Of a stretch of 48,654 bases of DNA, positions 1 to 8,181 are shown piece after piece. The translations under genes were made by a program, and so were the position numbers. The stretch covers positions 1 through 48,654 of the forward strand of contig NZ_LQMT02000001.1 of the NCBI RefSeq assembly GCF_001620365.2, in the 5' to 3' direction. Positions within the stretch are counted from its first letter, which is position 1, and each line of letters opens with the position of its first letter. The notes below the pieces were generated by a model that saw only the letters and a program-made list of their open reading frames with translations, was not told the origin of the DNA and made no database searches. The DNA comes from Amycolatopsis keratiniphila subsp. keratiniphila. Lineage in GTDB: Bacteria > Actinomycetota > Actinomycetes > Mycobacteriales > Pseudonocardiaceae.

Positions 1-20
1 AACAACCGATTGAGACCGCC

Positions 21-59
21 CGCCCTTCACCGCGTGAGACGAGGGGAAAGTCCCCTTCA
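21..59. repeat. Intergenic palindromic repeat, family 3, copy 1
   Basis: The segment carries the motif AAAGTCCCCTTCA near its right end and CGCCCTTCACCGCG at its left end. Read on the minus strand it starts TGAAGGGGACTTTC and later has ACGCGG, as does a second segment at 14730-14777. Both are intergenic. The function is unknown, and the family assignment rests on only two copies. Confidence 0.4.
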
Positions 60-100
60 GCTACGCCCTGGGCCCACGTTCGACGCGCGGGCGCACTCTT

Positions 101-106
101 TAAGCT
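101..106 (+). promoter_or_regulatory. Candidate -10 element (TAAGCT) for leaderless mutY transcript
   Basis: TAAGCT fits the actinobacterial TANNNT -10 consensus and ends six bases before the GTG start of mutY, the spacing expected if transcription starts at the start codon. No Shine-Dalgarno sequence lies upstream of that GTG. The same hexamer sits in nearly the same place before the M1 gene at 10803. This is inferred from sequence only. Confidence 0.4.
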
Positions 107-112
107 GGCCCG

Positions 113-988
113 GTGGGCGTCGACGCGGATGTGCTGACCGAGTGGTTCGACGAAGTGGGGCGCGACCTGCCCTGGCGTGAGCCGGAATGCTCCGCCTGGG
201 GCGTGCTCGTCAGCGAGATCATGTTGCAGCAGACCCCGGTCGCGCGCGTCCAGCCGATCTGGCTCGAATGGATGGCGCGCTGGCCGGTGCCGTCGGCGCT
301 GGCGGCGTCGTCGCAGGGCGAGGTCGTGCGCGCCTGGGGCAAACTCGGCTACCCGCGGCGCGCGCTGCGGCTGCACGCCGCGGCGGCCGTCATCGCCGCC
401 GAACACGGCGACGTCGTTCCGTCCGATGTGGACACTCTGCTCGCGTTGCCGGGGATCGGCGCGTACACCGCCCGCGCGGTCGCGGCCTTCGCCTACGGCA
501 AGCGGGCGCCAGTGGTGGACACGAACGTCCGGCGCGTGGTCGCCAGGGCGGTGCACGGCGCGGGTGACGCCGGGCCGCCGTCGAACACCCGCGACATGGC
601 CGACGTCGAGGCGCTGCTCCCACCGGAGGACGCGCCCGCGGCGAAACTCTCCGCGGCACTGATGGAACTCGGCGCGCTCGTCTGCACGGCGCGCTCGCCG
701 CGCTGCGCCGACTGCCCGATCTACGAGGACTGCGCGTGGCAGCACGCGGGCAAACCCGCTTACGCCGGACCCGCGAAGCAGGTCCAGAAGTTCGCCGGCA
801 CCGACCGCCAGGTGCGCGGTTTGCTGCTCGACGTCCTGCGCGGCAGCGAAGGCCCGGTCGAGAAGGCGCGGCTCGATCTCGTGTGGCACGAATCCGGGCA
901 GCGCGACCGGTGCCTCGACTCCCTGCTCGTCGACGGCCTCCTCGAACAGACCCGGGACGGCCTGTTCGCCCTCCCTGGCGAACACTAA
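113..988 (+). CDS. mutY: A/G-specific adenine glycosylase MutY
   Basis: Base-excision repair enzyme that removes adenine mispaired with 8-oxoguanine. The 291-residue product has the catalytic Glu35 in SEIMLQQT, a helix-hairpin-helix LPGIGAYTA at 112-120, the catalytic Asp136 in VVDTNV, and a [4Fe-4S] cluster with spacing C-x6-C-x2-C-x5-C (Cys191, 198, 201, 207). It is shorter than E. coli MutY (about 350 residues), so the C-terminal NUDIX-like 8-oxoG recognition domain is reduced, as I recall for mycobacterial MutY. The GTG start has no ribosome binding site but lies six bases after TAAGCT, suggesting a leaderless message. It is the left anchor of synteny with M. tuberculosis Rv3589. Confidence 0.95.
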   Translation: MGVDADVLTEWFDEVGRDLPWREPECSAWGVLVSEIMLQQTPVARVQPIWLEWMARWPVPSALAASSQGEVVRAWGKLGYPRRALRLHAAAAVIAAEHGDVVPSDVDTLLALPGIGAYTARAVAAFAYGKRAPVVDTNVRRVVARAVHGAGDAGPPSNTRDMADVEALLPPEDAPAAKLSAALMELGALVCTARSPRCADCPIYEDCAWQHAGKPAYAGPAKQVQKFAGTDRQVRGLLLDVLRGSEGPVEKARLDLVWHESGQRDRCLDSLLVDGLLEQTRDGLFALPGEH

Positions 989-1076
989 CGCATTACGACA
1001 AAAGTTGGTCAATGGTTGTCATCGGCGCGATGGCGGGTTAGTTTTCCGGCCAACGCGCATGATGGGAGTTACGCCC

Positions 1077-2039
1077 GTGGCCGACTTCGACCGACGTACC
1101 GCGCTCAAGGGCGGCCTGACGGTAAGCGCCGTCGGGCTACTGGGGACAGCGACGATTTCCGCCGCCGATGCGGCGTCCGGGGTGGCGGAACCGAAGATCT
1201 ACGGAACGGCCGCGTGGAACGCGCGGCCGCCGGGCGGGGCGATCGAGGTGCAGAACCACAAACCGACGTACATCGTCGTGCACCACACGGTCGAGCCCGG
1301 GAACGTCACCGACTACACGCTCGAACACGCCTTCTGGGCGTCGCGTTCGATCCAGAATTTCCACATGGACACCCGTGGCTGGATCGACACCGGCCAGCAG
1401 TTCACGAACAGCCGCGGTGGCCACATCACCGAAGGACGGCACCGCAGCCTGGAGATCCTCCGCGGTGGGACCCAGCACGTGCTGGGCGCAAACGTGGGCA
1501 ACAACAACAGCACCTGTATCGGGATCGAGAACGAGGGCCTCTACAGCAAAGAGGACGTCACGCCCGCGCTCTGGGACTCGCTGGTGAAGCTGGTCGCGTA
1601 CATCGCGTCGCAATACGACATCTCGCCCGAGTTCATCAAGGGGCACCGGGACTTCAACTCGACCGAGTGCCCGGGAACGGTGCTGTACAACCGGCTTCCC
1701 GAGCTGCGCACGGAGGTCGGGAAGCTGCTGGGCACCGCGTCGCCCAAGGTGGACCTGCCGGAGTGGCCGCTGCTCAAACCCGGTGACTCCGGGCCTCGCG
1801 TGCGGACGGCGCAGGAACTCCTGAGGGCACGCGGTTTCGCCGTCCCGGTCGACGGCCTGTTCGGACAGTCCACAAAGGACGCGGTCGCCGCGGTGGCGGC
1901 CCGGAACGGGCTGGAACGCGACACCTGCGGTGCGACGGCGGCGACCGACGAGACCGGATTCCTCGGCTCCGACGTCTGGCCGCTCATCGTCGGCTCCGGC
2001 ACCGATCCGCGGGCGCTGAAAGCACGACTCGCCGGCTGA
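1077..2039 (+). CDS. Tat-exported N-acetylmuramoyl-L-alanine amidase with peptidoglycan-binding domain
   Basis: Predicted secreted zinc amidase that cuts the bond between MurNAc and the stem peptide. The GTG at 1077 is chosen because GGGAG lies eight bases upstream; it puts the twin-arginine motif DRRTALKGG at the N-terminus, followed by a hydrophobic stretch. ATGs at 1059 and 1062 are alternatives without a ribosome binding site. The amidase_2/PGRP domain covers about residues 45-205, with zinc ligands His69 (IVVHHTV), His190 and Cys198 (GHRDFNSTECPG, the H-x7-C spacing of T7 lysozyme). A peptidoglycan-binding repeat follows at about 232-275. The last 56 bases overlap, tail to tail, the end of the MFS gene on the other strand. 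Confidence 0.88.
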   Translation: MADFDRRTALKGGLTVSAVGLLGTATISAADAASGVAEPKIYGTAAWNARPPGGAIEVQNHKPTYIVVHHTVEPGNVTDYTLEHAFWASRSIQNFHMDTRGWIDTGQQFTNSRGGHITEGRHRSLEILRGGTQHVLGANVGNNNSTCIGIENEGLYSKEDVTPALWDSLVKLVAYIASQYDISPEFIKGHRDFNSTECPGTVLYNRLPELRTEVGKLLGTASPKVDLPEWPLLKPGDSGPRVRTAQELLRARGFAVPVDGLFGQSTKDAVAAVAARNGLERDTCGATAATDETGFLGSDVWPLIVGSGTDPRALKARLAG

Positions 2040-3138
2040 ACAGCAGCGGCACGAGGATCAGGAAGGCCGCGCACCACGGGAGCGACGACGTTCCCAGCGG
2101 CAGCAGCAGCCCGCCGACGAGGGCTCCCCCGGCGACGGCGCCGTTCCAGGCCGCGATCGTGAGCGACTGGGCGGCGTCGGCCGTGGGGCCCGCGAGCACC
2201 GCGGTGACGGCCTGGAAGGCGGTCGGCGCGCCGCCGAATCCCAGGCCCCACAAGGCCGCGGCGGCCAGCACCAGTCCGTGGACGCCGTCGCTGATCCCCA
2301 TCAGGACGATGGCGGCGGCGGTCGCGACGGAGCACGACAAGAGCACGGCTCGCGGACGGCTGTCGAGCGCGGAGCCGACGGCGACCAGTCCGCCCACCGT
2401 GGCGCAGCCGAACACCAGCAGCGCGGCGCCCAGCATTCGCTCCACGCCCAGCCCGGCGAACACCGGGCCGATGTAGGTGTAGGCCACGTTGTGCCCCAAC
2501 GAGAACAGCGCCACCGTCGCCAGTACGGGGCGCATTCCCGGCAGCCTCGACGCGGCCAGCGGCCGGGTCGGTTCCGTCCGTTCCGCGGGTACGGCGGGCA
2601 CCGCGACGGACACCCACGCCAGCAACGGCACGGAGATCAGCGCCATCGCGGCGAACGCCCAGCGCCAGTCGGCGAATTCACCGAGCGCGGTACCGGCGGG
2701 CACACCCAGCGCGAAGCCGATCGGTGTGCCGGACATGGCCACGGCCAGCGCCCGCCCGGTGAGTCCCGCTGGGGCGAGCCGCATCGCGTAACCCGCGACG
2801 AGCGACCACATAACCCCGGTCAGCGCGCCGGAAACGACCCGTGTGGCCAGGATCAGCGGGTACGACGAGGACACGGCGATCACCAGATTGGTCGCCAGGA
2901 AGCCGAAGATCAGCACCAGCAGCAGGCGTTTGCGCGGCACCCGGAGGGTCGCGCCGGTGAGCGGGACGGCGGTGAGCGCGGTCGTGATCGCGTAGACGGT
3001 GACCAGCTGCCCGGTGGCCGACGGCGAAACGCCCAGCTCCTCGGACATGCCCAGCAGCAGCCCGGCGGGCAGCACTTCGGTGAGGCAGCCGAGGAACACC
3101 GTGGTCGTCAGCGCGAGCAGCGCCGGGAGGGGCAGCAT
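1984..3138 (-). CDS. MFS transporter, drug:H+ antiporter-1-like
   Basis: The 384-residue product is almost entirely hydrophobic, with about 12 membrane segments, and begins with the DHA1-type first helix (ALLALTTTVFLGCLTEVLPAG). A basic loop RVPRKR follows helix 2, as in AraJ/YdhP-type exporters. The likely role is proton-driven efflux of a small molecule; the substrate cannot be told. The ATG at 3138 is chosen because the first membrane helix follows at once; upstream codons would add a basic, low-complexity extension. It is divergent from the M1-like gene at 3306, and a 38-bp near-palindrome lies between them. Confidence 0.85.
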   Translation of the reverse strand: MLPLPALLALTTTVFLGCLTEVLPAGLLLGMSEELGVSPSATGQLVTVYAITTALTAVPLTGATLRVPRKRLLLVLIFGFLATNLVIAVSSSYPLILATRVVSGALTGVMWSLVAGYAMRLAPAGLTGRALAVAMSGTPIGFALGVPAGTALGEFADWRWAFAAMALISVPLLAWVSVAVPAVPAERTEPTRPLAASRLPGMRPVLATVALFSLGHNVAYTYIGPVFAGLGVERMLGAALLVFGCATVGGLVAVGSALDSRPRAVLLSCSVATAAAIVLMGISDGVHGLVLAAAALWGLGFGGAPTAFQAVTAVLAGPTADAAQSLTIAAWNGAVAGGALVGGLLLPLGTSSLPWCAAFLILVPLLFSRRVVLSAPADRCRSRR

Positions 3139-3186
3139 GCTCCGACGATCTCTTCCGCCGGGGGACGCGGGTAGTCCCTGGCGGGT

Positions 3187-3224
3187 ATGCCGCGCGGTTA
3201 TCGGCTGGGATAACCCGGCGGCAT
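3187..3224. promoter_or_regulatory. 38-bp near-perfect palindrome in divergent promoter region, candidate operator
   Basis: Each 16-base arm reads ATGCCGC, two bases, GGTTATC (left 3187-3202, right 3209-3224), with a six-base centre GGCTGG. Only the two bases inside each arm break the symmetry. The inner GGTTATC/GATAACC pair is the strongest part. It lies 49 bases upstream of the MFS start and 82 bases upstream of the M1-like start, a typical place for a shared repressor site. The binding protein is unknown. Confidence 0.55.
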
Positions 3225-3305
3225 GAGCGGCTGGCAGTGCCGCTCGCCGCGCGAGCGTACGCACGATGGCCGGGCATCCTCCCCGTTCAGAGAGAAGGCT
3301 CGTTC

Positions 3306-4745
3306 ATGACCGTGCGGATTCGATGGCAGGAGCCACTGTGCACCGCGTTGCTCGCCACCACGATGCTCGGCGCCTGCCCGGCTTCGGCGGTGGCAAAGCC
3401 CGCGCCCGGCAGCGACGGATACGTGCACGTCTCACCCGACGGCACCGTCCTCGGACCCGATCCTTACTACCCGAAGGACGGCAACGGCGGCTACGACGTC
3501 GATGGGTATTCACTCGCGCTGGACTACGCGCCGTACTCGATGTTCTTGAGCGGCAAGGCGACCATCACCGCGACCGCGACGCAGGACCTGGACCGGTTCG
3601 ACCTCGATCTGCGTGGTCTCACCGTCCGGTCGGTCACCGTCGACGGCGTGGCCGCGGCGTTCCGCCGGGAGGGCGAACACGAGCTGGTGATCACGCCTCG
3701 CACCCCGCTCGCCAACGGTGCGCGGTTCACCGTGGTGGTCGGTTACGACGGGCGTCCGGAACCGATCCCCACGGCGCGGGGACGCGTCGGCTGGCTGGCC
3801 GCGTACGGCGATTCCGCCGTCGCCACCGGGCAGCCGCGTTCGGCGATGACCTGGTTTCCCGTCAACGGCACCGAGGTCGACAAAGCGACCCTGCGCGTTT
3901 CCGTCACCGTATTGGACGAATTCTCCGTGCTGGGCAACGGTTCCCAGGTCTCGGACGTGCCCGCGGGCGTCGGGCGGCACACCGTCACCTGGTCGGAGGA
4001 AACCGCCCTCGCGCCGAGCACGGCGATGCTCGGCATCGGCCGCTGGGAGGTCGAGAGGATCACCCTTCCCGGCGGGCGGACCGCGATCAACGCCTACCAC
4101 CCGTGCGCCGTGGACAAACGGAAGATCGGCGGGCGGCTGCCCGAGGTGCTGGAATTCCTCACCGGGAAGTTCGGCGACTACCCGCAGTCGGCGGCGGGCG
4201 GGCTGTTCCTCGACCGCTCCCTCGGCTACACGCACGGCGCCCAGACCAGGCCGGTGTACGGGCGCACCGCCACGATCGCCGATCTGGTGTACGCCAGCGC
4301 GTACCAATGGTGGGGAGCCGGCGTGAGCGGCAAGATGTGGCGCGACGCGCTGATGCCCGAGTCCATCGCGCGGTACGCGGTGTGGCTGTGGGACGAGAAG
4401 AACGGCGTCGATCCGGATCGTCGCTACCGTGAGATGGTGGCGAAGGTGCGCGACGACGCGGCTTTTTGGGCGCCGAAGCTCACCGATCCGGGCAAGGGCA
4501 CGGAATTCGCGCCGACGGCCAAGGCGGTGCTGATGGTGCACGCGCTGCGCCGTCTCGTCGGCGACGACGCGTTCTTCCAGATCCTGGTGGGCTTTCCGGT
4601 GATCAACCCGCAGGGAAACCAGAACTGGCACGACTTCGAGCTCTACGTCTCCGCGATGACGCAACGCGATCTCGGCGAGTTCACCCACGCTTGGCTGGAC
4701 GGCACGGTGCGGCCGCCGGACTCGCTGCTCTTTCCCGGGAGCTGA
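3306..4745 (+). CDS. Secreted M1-family metallopeptidase-like protein, predicted catalytically inactive
   Basis: This 479-residue protein is a full-length paralogue of the M1 peptidases at 10803 and 21300, sharing the N-terminal YYP-x-DGNGGYD motif and the same domain layout. The catalytic residues are changed: HExxH reads Y329-A-S-A-Y333, the glutamate of the exopeptidase motif (SLET in the paralogues) is Gly311, and the catalytic tyrosine aligns with Thr404. Only the third zinc ligand, Glu352, remains. The frame is intact throughout, so it is not a decayed pseudogene. A signal sequence spans about residues 1-30; LGAC24 is a weak lipobox, so a lipoprotein is possible. The ATG follows GAGAAGG by seven bases. 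A binding or decoy role is inferred. Confidence 0.85.
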   Translation: MTVRIRWQEPLCTALLATTMLGACPASAVAKPAPGSDGYVHVSPDGTVLGPDPYYPKDGNGGYDVDGYSLALDYAPYSMFLSGKATITATATQDLDRFDLDLRGLTVRSVTVDGVAAAFRREGEHELVITPRTPLANGARFTVVVGYDGRPEPIPTARGRVGWLAAYGDSAVATGQPRSAMTWFPVNGTEVDKATLRVSVTVLDEFSVLGNGSQVSDVPAGVGRHTVTWSEETALAPSTAMLGIGRWEVERITLPGGRTAINAYHPCAVDKRKIGGRLPEVLEFLTGKFGDYPQSAAGGLFLDRSLGYTHGAQTRPVYGRTATIADLVYASAYQWWGAGVSGKMWRDALMPESIARYAVWLWDEKNGVDPDRRYREMVAKVRDDAAFWAPKLTDPGKGTEFAPTAKAVLMVHALRRLVGDDAFFQILVGFPVINPQGNQNWHDFELYVSAMTQRDLGEFTHAWLDGTVRPPDSLLFPGS

Positions 4746-4774
4746 AGTTACCTCGTGAGTGGTGAGGACGGTGG

Positions 4775-4827
4775 GTTGCGAAAGCCACTTTCGCAACGTT
4801 GAAGGTTGCGAAAGTGGCTTTCGCAAC
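4775..4827. repeat. Double-palindrome repeat, family 1, copy A
   Basis: Two 23-base arms (4775-4797 and 4805-4827) are separated by GTTGAAG. Each arm is itself a hairpin of GTTGCGAAAG and CTTTCGCAAC with a three-base loop, CCA in the first and TGG in the second, so the arms are reverse complements of each other. It sits between convergent gene ends. Perfect copies occur at 12265-12317 (opposite orientation) and 42697-42749. It may act as a bidirectional terminator or be a mobile repetitive element of the REP/MITE kind. Confidence 0.85.
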
Positions 4828-4890
4828 CTCGGCCGTGACCTGGCCCGGTACCCGCTCTGGCGATCATGTCGCCGGTGGTTCTCTTGAGGG

Positions 4891-4977
4891 GTCGTGCTCG
4901 CGGGCGGGGTCGGCGGTGGGGCGAAGGCTCCCTTCGCCGCGTCTAATCCGGTGAAGGGAGCCTTCACCCCGGTCACC
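4891..4977. repeat. Double-palindrome repeat, family 2, copy 1
   Basis: About 85 bases closely match 34480-34564. The core is GAAGGCTCCCTTC followed 18 bases later by its reverse complement GAAGGGAGCCTTC, with GTCTAAT between them. Each half is a five-base palindrome around CTC or GAG. The shared flank GTCGTG[CT]TCGCGGGCGGGG marks the left border. Both copies lie between convergent genes. With family 1, it fills most of the gap 4746-5042. Confidence 0.75.
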
Positions 4978-5042
4978 CACCCGCGGTGACCTCTTGATGT
5001 CCCTTGTGGACGGTGGACCGCGCACCACACGTCACCTTTGCC

Positions 5043-6023
5043 TCACCACTCACGAGGTCTGTCCAGGTACTCGGCATAAACGGGTGCCGTCCGCGCCTCG
5101 GCCCAGTAAGCGTCGACCACCGCGGAGAGCAGCTCGTCCCGCCGCCCCGCCACGAACGTCTCCTTGTTCCAAGCGAGAACATGCCTGCGCGGCAACACGT
5201 CCCCGCGCAGCGGCCGGGTCACGATGCCGTGGTCTCCCGGATCGCAGATCGGCTGGGACAGCCCGATCGCACCCGCCTTGACCACCAGCAGCGCCACCTG
5301 CTGCGAAGTCACCTGATGGGCGAACGTCGGCGTGAAACCGTGCCGCGCGCAGGTGTCGGCGAAGTACTTGGTGAACGTGGCCGCCGACGAATCCGACACC
5401 ATCACCCACGATTCGTCCCGCAGGTCGCGCAGGTCGACGACCTTCTCCCGCGCCAGCGGATGGGAGGCGGGCAGCAGGACGAAGGTCGGCTCGGTCACCA
5501 CCACCGCGGTGTCCACGTTCGCGGGGATTTCGAGCTCGTAGCCCGGATAGTCCTTGACCAGCGCCAATTCCGCGCGGCGCTGGGCCAGCAGTGGCAACAG
5601 CCGCTCGGGATGGTCGTCGTGCACGACCTGCACCTCGGAGACCTCCGGCCACAACCTGGTCACCAGCGACGGCAGGCACGCCACCAGCGCGCTGGCCACC
5701 GCGGCCACCCGGACGACGGCGGGCGGGCCGCTGGGGCAGACGCGTTGCTCAATGTCTTCGAGCAGTTTGTCCAGCTGTGGCAGCAAAGCGGCGGTGCGGC
5801 GCAACAGCAGCTCCCCCATCGGGGTCGGGGTCACGCCGCCTTCGCACCGATCGAACAGCTGGTAGCCCAGCATGTTCTCCAGCCGTTTGAGTTGCGCGGA
5901 AACCGCGGGCTGGGTGACGCCCAGCGCGATCGCGGCACGGGAGAGGCTGCCCGTGTCCGCGATCGCCCGGATCACCCGCAGGTGGTGGACATCCAGCTGT
6001 ACGACGTCGAACTCCTTTGTCAC
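5043..6023 (-). CDS. LysR-family transcriptional regulator of the cyclodipeptide operon
   Basis: The 326-residue product has an N-terminal LysR winged helix-turn-helix (LRVIRAIADTGSLSRAAIAL, then TQPAVSAQLKRLE) and a C-terminal effector-binding domain. It is the third gene of the operon transcribed from 8022: the GTG start at 6023 overlaps the permease stop as GTGA, indicating translational coupling. The start is not certain; an AAAGGAG lies just inside the gene but no standard start follows it at good spacing. The C-terminus (RHVLAW, then YW-x3-RTA) resembles the regulator at 8182, so the two appear to be paralogues flanking the same operon. It may sense the cyclodipeptide or the permease substrate; that is inference. 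Confidence 0.88.
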   Translation of the reverse strand: MTKEFDVVQLDVHHLRVIRAIADTGSLSRAAIALGVTQPAVSAQLKRLENMLGYQLFDRCEGGVTPTPMGELLLRRTAALLPQLDKLLEDIEQRVCPSGPPAVVRVAAVASALVACLPSLVTRLWPEVSEVQVVHDDHPERLLPLLAQRRAELALVKDYPGYELEIPANVDTAVVVTEPTFVLLPASHPLAREKVVDLRDLRDESWVMVSDSSAATFTKYFADTCARHGFTPTFAHQVTSQQVALLVVKAGAIGLSQPICDPGDHGIVTRPLRGDVLPRRHVLAWNKETFVAGRRDELLSAVVDAYWAEARTAPVYAEYLDRPREW

Positions 6024-7339
6024 GAACGGGTTTTCGACCCGCCGGAAGAAGTCGTGGCCGCGGGAACCGCCGCGGCCGTGGTCCGTCTGCCGAGAAGAAC
6101 ATACAGCAGAAAAGCGCCGAAAACGGAGTTCACCGTGGGGATCCCCCACGGCAGCCAGATCCCCACCGCCGCTCCGGCCACCCAGCAGATCAGCGCGGCG
6201 GGCACCCAGGACGGGCAGGTGGACGGCAGTTCCCCCGACGCGCGGCCGGCCTCCAGCTCCGGTTTCCAGCGCCGGACCACGTAGTACTCGGCGATCACCA
6301 CCCCGGCCACCGGCGGCGTGAGCACGCCGACCCAGGTCAGGAAGGTGGTGAAGTGGTCGAGGATGCCTATCGCGGAGAGCACCGTGCCGAAGCCGCCGAG
6401 CAGCAGGGTCGCGGTGGTGCGGTCCAGCCGCCGGGACAGCAGCACCTGCACGGCGTTCACCAGCCCGAGCGAGGACGAATAGAGGTTCCAGTCGTTGATC
6501 TTCAGGATCGCGGTGACCAGGATCAGCGTGCCGAGCACCCCGGACGACGAGGTGATGATCCCGACCACGTCGGCGCTTTTCGCCGCGTGTGCGAGCAGCA
6601 CCCCGATCAGGCCGATCAGGTACTGGCCGAGGGTGACGCTGACCAGGGTCTGCTTCACCACGTCGGACGCGGTGCGGTTGAACCGGGTCATGTCCGGCGT
6701 CATGATCGCGCCCATGATGAAGGCGCCGGCCACCAGTGTGGTGCCCTGCGCCAGCGACATCGCCGGGCCCGGTGGCGGCCCGGACATCAGCACCGGCAGC
6801 GAATGGTCGCCGAGCGCCGAGATGATCGAAAACCCCGCCAGCGCCAGGAAAGCGGGCACCGTCAGATACGCCGTCCAGGCCATCGCGTGGAAGCCGAACA
6901 CGACGATCGCGGTGACCAGCGCACCGCCCGCGAGCGCCCACACCCACACCGGCGGGCCGCCCATCAACGCGTGCAGGCCGTGGGCGAAGACGTCGTTCTG
7001 CACCCCGAACCAGCCGGCCAGGCTCACCGTCATCAGGAGCCCGACCAGCGACGATCCGCCGGTGCCGAAGCCGGTCCAGCGCGCGAGTACCGACGTCGAA
7101 AGCCCTTCCCGCGTGCCGGCGATCCCCATCAGGATGGTGATGATCTCCAGGAGCACGGAACCGATCGTGATGGCGAGTACCGCGTCCCAGAACGTCATCC
7201 CGAAGCCCAGCACCGCGCCGAGCAGGAACTGATGGAACGAGGAAACCTGCCCGAACCGTTGCAGTGCGACGGAAACCCAGGAGTAGCGGCGGTCGGCCGG
7301 CACCCGGCGCAGGGAGAAGTCGTCGTGTTCCACGCTCAC
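6020..7339 (-). CDS. NCS1-family permease (purine/cytosine permease type)
   Basis: The 439-residue membrane protein has about 12 transmembrane segments. RRYSWVSVALQRFGQ near the N-terminus and SLAGWFGVQNDVFA in the middle are typical of CodB/NCS1 cytosine, purine and allantoin permeases. Family members import nucleobases or hydantoins with protons or sodium. The GTG start at 7339 overlaps the stop of the cyclodipeptide synthase (GTGA), and its own stop overlaps the LysR start, so the three proteins are made from one coupled message. The substrate is unknown. Given the neighbour it could be a purine used to decorate a cyclodipeptide, or the cyclodipeptide itself; neither is shown. Confidence 0.87.
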   Translation of the reverse strand: MSVEHDDFSLRRVPADRRYSWVSVALQRFGQVSSFHQFLLGAVLGFGMTFWDAVLAITIGSVLLEIITILMGIAGTREGLSTSVLARWTGFGTGGSSLVGLLMTVSLAGWFGVQNDVFAHGLHALMGGPPVWVWALAGGALVTAIVVFGFHAMAWTAYLTVPAFLALAGFSIISALGDHSLPVLMSGPPPGPAMSLAQGTTLVAGAFIMGAIMTPDMTRFNRTASDVVKQTLVSVTLGQYLIGLIGVLLAHAAKSADVVGIITSSSGVLGTLILVTAILKINDWNLYSSSLGLVNAVQVLLSRRLDRTTATLLLGGFGTVLSAIGILDHFTTFLTWVGVLTPPVAGVVIAEYYVVRRWKPELEAGRASGELPSTCPSWVPAALICWVAGAAVGIWLPWGIPTVNSVFGAFLLYVLLGRRTTAAAVPAATTSSGGSKTRS

Positions 7340-8022
7340 TCCACCGGTTCCGGGACGGCTTGTTCGAGGACGACGAATCCTTGGCCCGGCAACGGCCGCC
7401 ACGAGAGTTCGCCGCGGTAGAGCCGTTCGAGGAAGCCGACCCGCTGGTGATAGGCGAACACGGAGCTTTCGACGCCGGCCACGGCGACGGTGCCGACGAA
7501 CATCGGCAACTCGGCGAGGAAGTACCGGACCGCGCTGCGCAGCTGGTCACGAGTGGGGTGTTCGCCTTCGGGCAGGCGCCGGTCCAGCACCCAGCCCGTG
7601 GCGCCGAGGCACTGCTCGGCGAACTCCGGATCGGTGGCGAACCGCTGGTGTGCCTCGGAAAGCAGGCCGAGATACGCGCTGTCGGCCTCCAGCACAGAGG
7701 CGTCCAGTATCAAGGTGTGCGGATCCGAAGGACAGACCCGCTGCAGCGCGCGGACGATCTTGTTACGCGTGTAATTGCCCTGTCGTTGCGCCTTTTGCGC
7801 GGCCCGGACCGGGTCGTAACCGAGCGCTTCGAGGGTGAACGCGGACGGGCCGTCCGGGACGAAGAAATGGAATTCCCGAAAGGCCGACATGGCCCAGCGG
7901 GCGAGATCGGCGATACGGTCCACGGTGAAATGGCTGTTGAACGGGCTGACGCCGAGACAAACGTGCTCGGCCCGCGCCAGCGGATCGGCGCAATGCTCCG
8001 TGAGTGGCAGTGGTCGCGGCAA
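7336..8022 (-). CDS. tRNA-dependent cyclodipeptide synthase, NYH-type
   Basis: The enzyme joins two aminoacyl-tRNA amino acids into a diketopiperazine. The 228-residue product carries the family marks: Ser26, to which the first aminoacyl group is attached (GVSPFNSHF), Asn29 three residues later, the tRNA-facing segment NYTRNKIVRAL, the catalytic pair Tyr167 and Glu171 (YFLAELP), and Tyr191-His192 (ESSVFAYHQ). Asn29, Tyr191 and His192 place it in the NYH subfamily with AlbC. The TTG start is supported by AGGAG about six bases upstream. It opens a coupled operon with an NCS1 permease and a LysR regulator. No oxidase, P450 or methyltransferase lies next to it, so the final product cannot be predicted. 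Confidence 0.93.
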   Translation of the reverse strand: MPRPLPLTEHCADPLARAEHVCLGVSPFNSHFTVDRIADLARWAMSAFREFHFFVPDGPSAFTLEALGYDPVRAAQKAQRQGNYTRNKIVRALQRVCPSDPHTLILDASVLEADSAYLGLLSEAHQRFATDPEFAEQCLGATGWVLDRRLPEGEHPTRDQLRSAVRYFLAELPMFVGTVAVAGVESSVFAYHQRVGFLERLYRGELSWRPLPGQGFVVLEQAVPEPVE

Positions 8023-8181
8023 GACGGCTCCTGATTCGCGTGATCTGCGGGGCGTCGACCGAACGTAGCCACGGCACGCCCGCGCGGGTATTGCCGTCGA
8101 ATGTTGTCACCGGGTTATGAGAAATCGGCTGTCTCTACTTTCGGGGGTGCCGGGCGCGAACCGGTCGCGGTATACGAAGTC

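Noticed and set aside
3306..4745. M1-like gene as a frameshifted pseudogene
   Set aside because: The frame is intact over 479 codons with signal sequence and all structural motifs; only catalytic residues differ.
5043..7550. A single 835-residue protein spanning the LysR and permease region
   Set aside because: Its N-terminal two-thirds is out of frame with the clear NCS1 permease and has no membrane or family signature; only its C-terminal part is the LysR gene.
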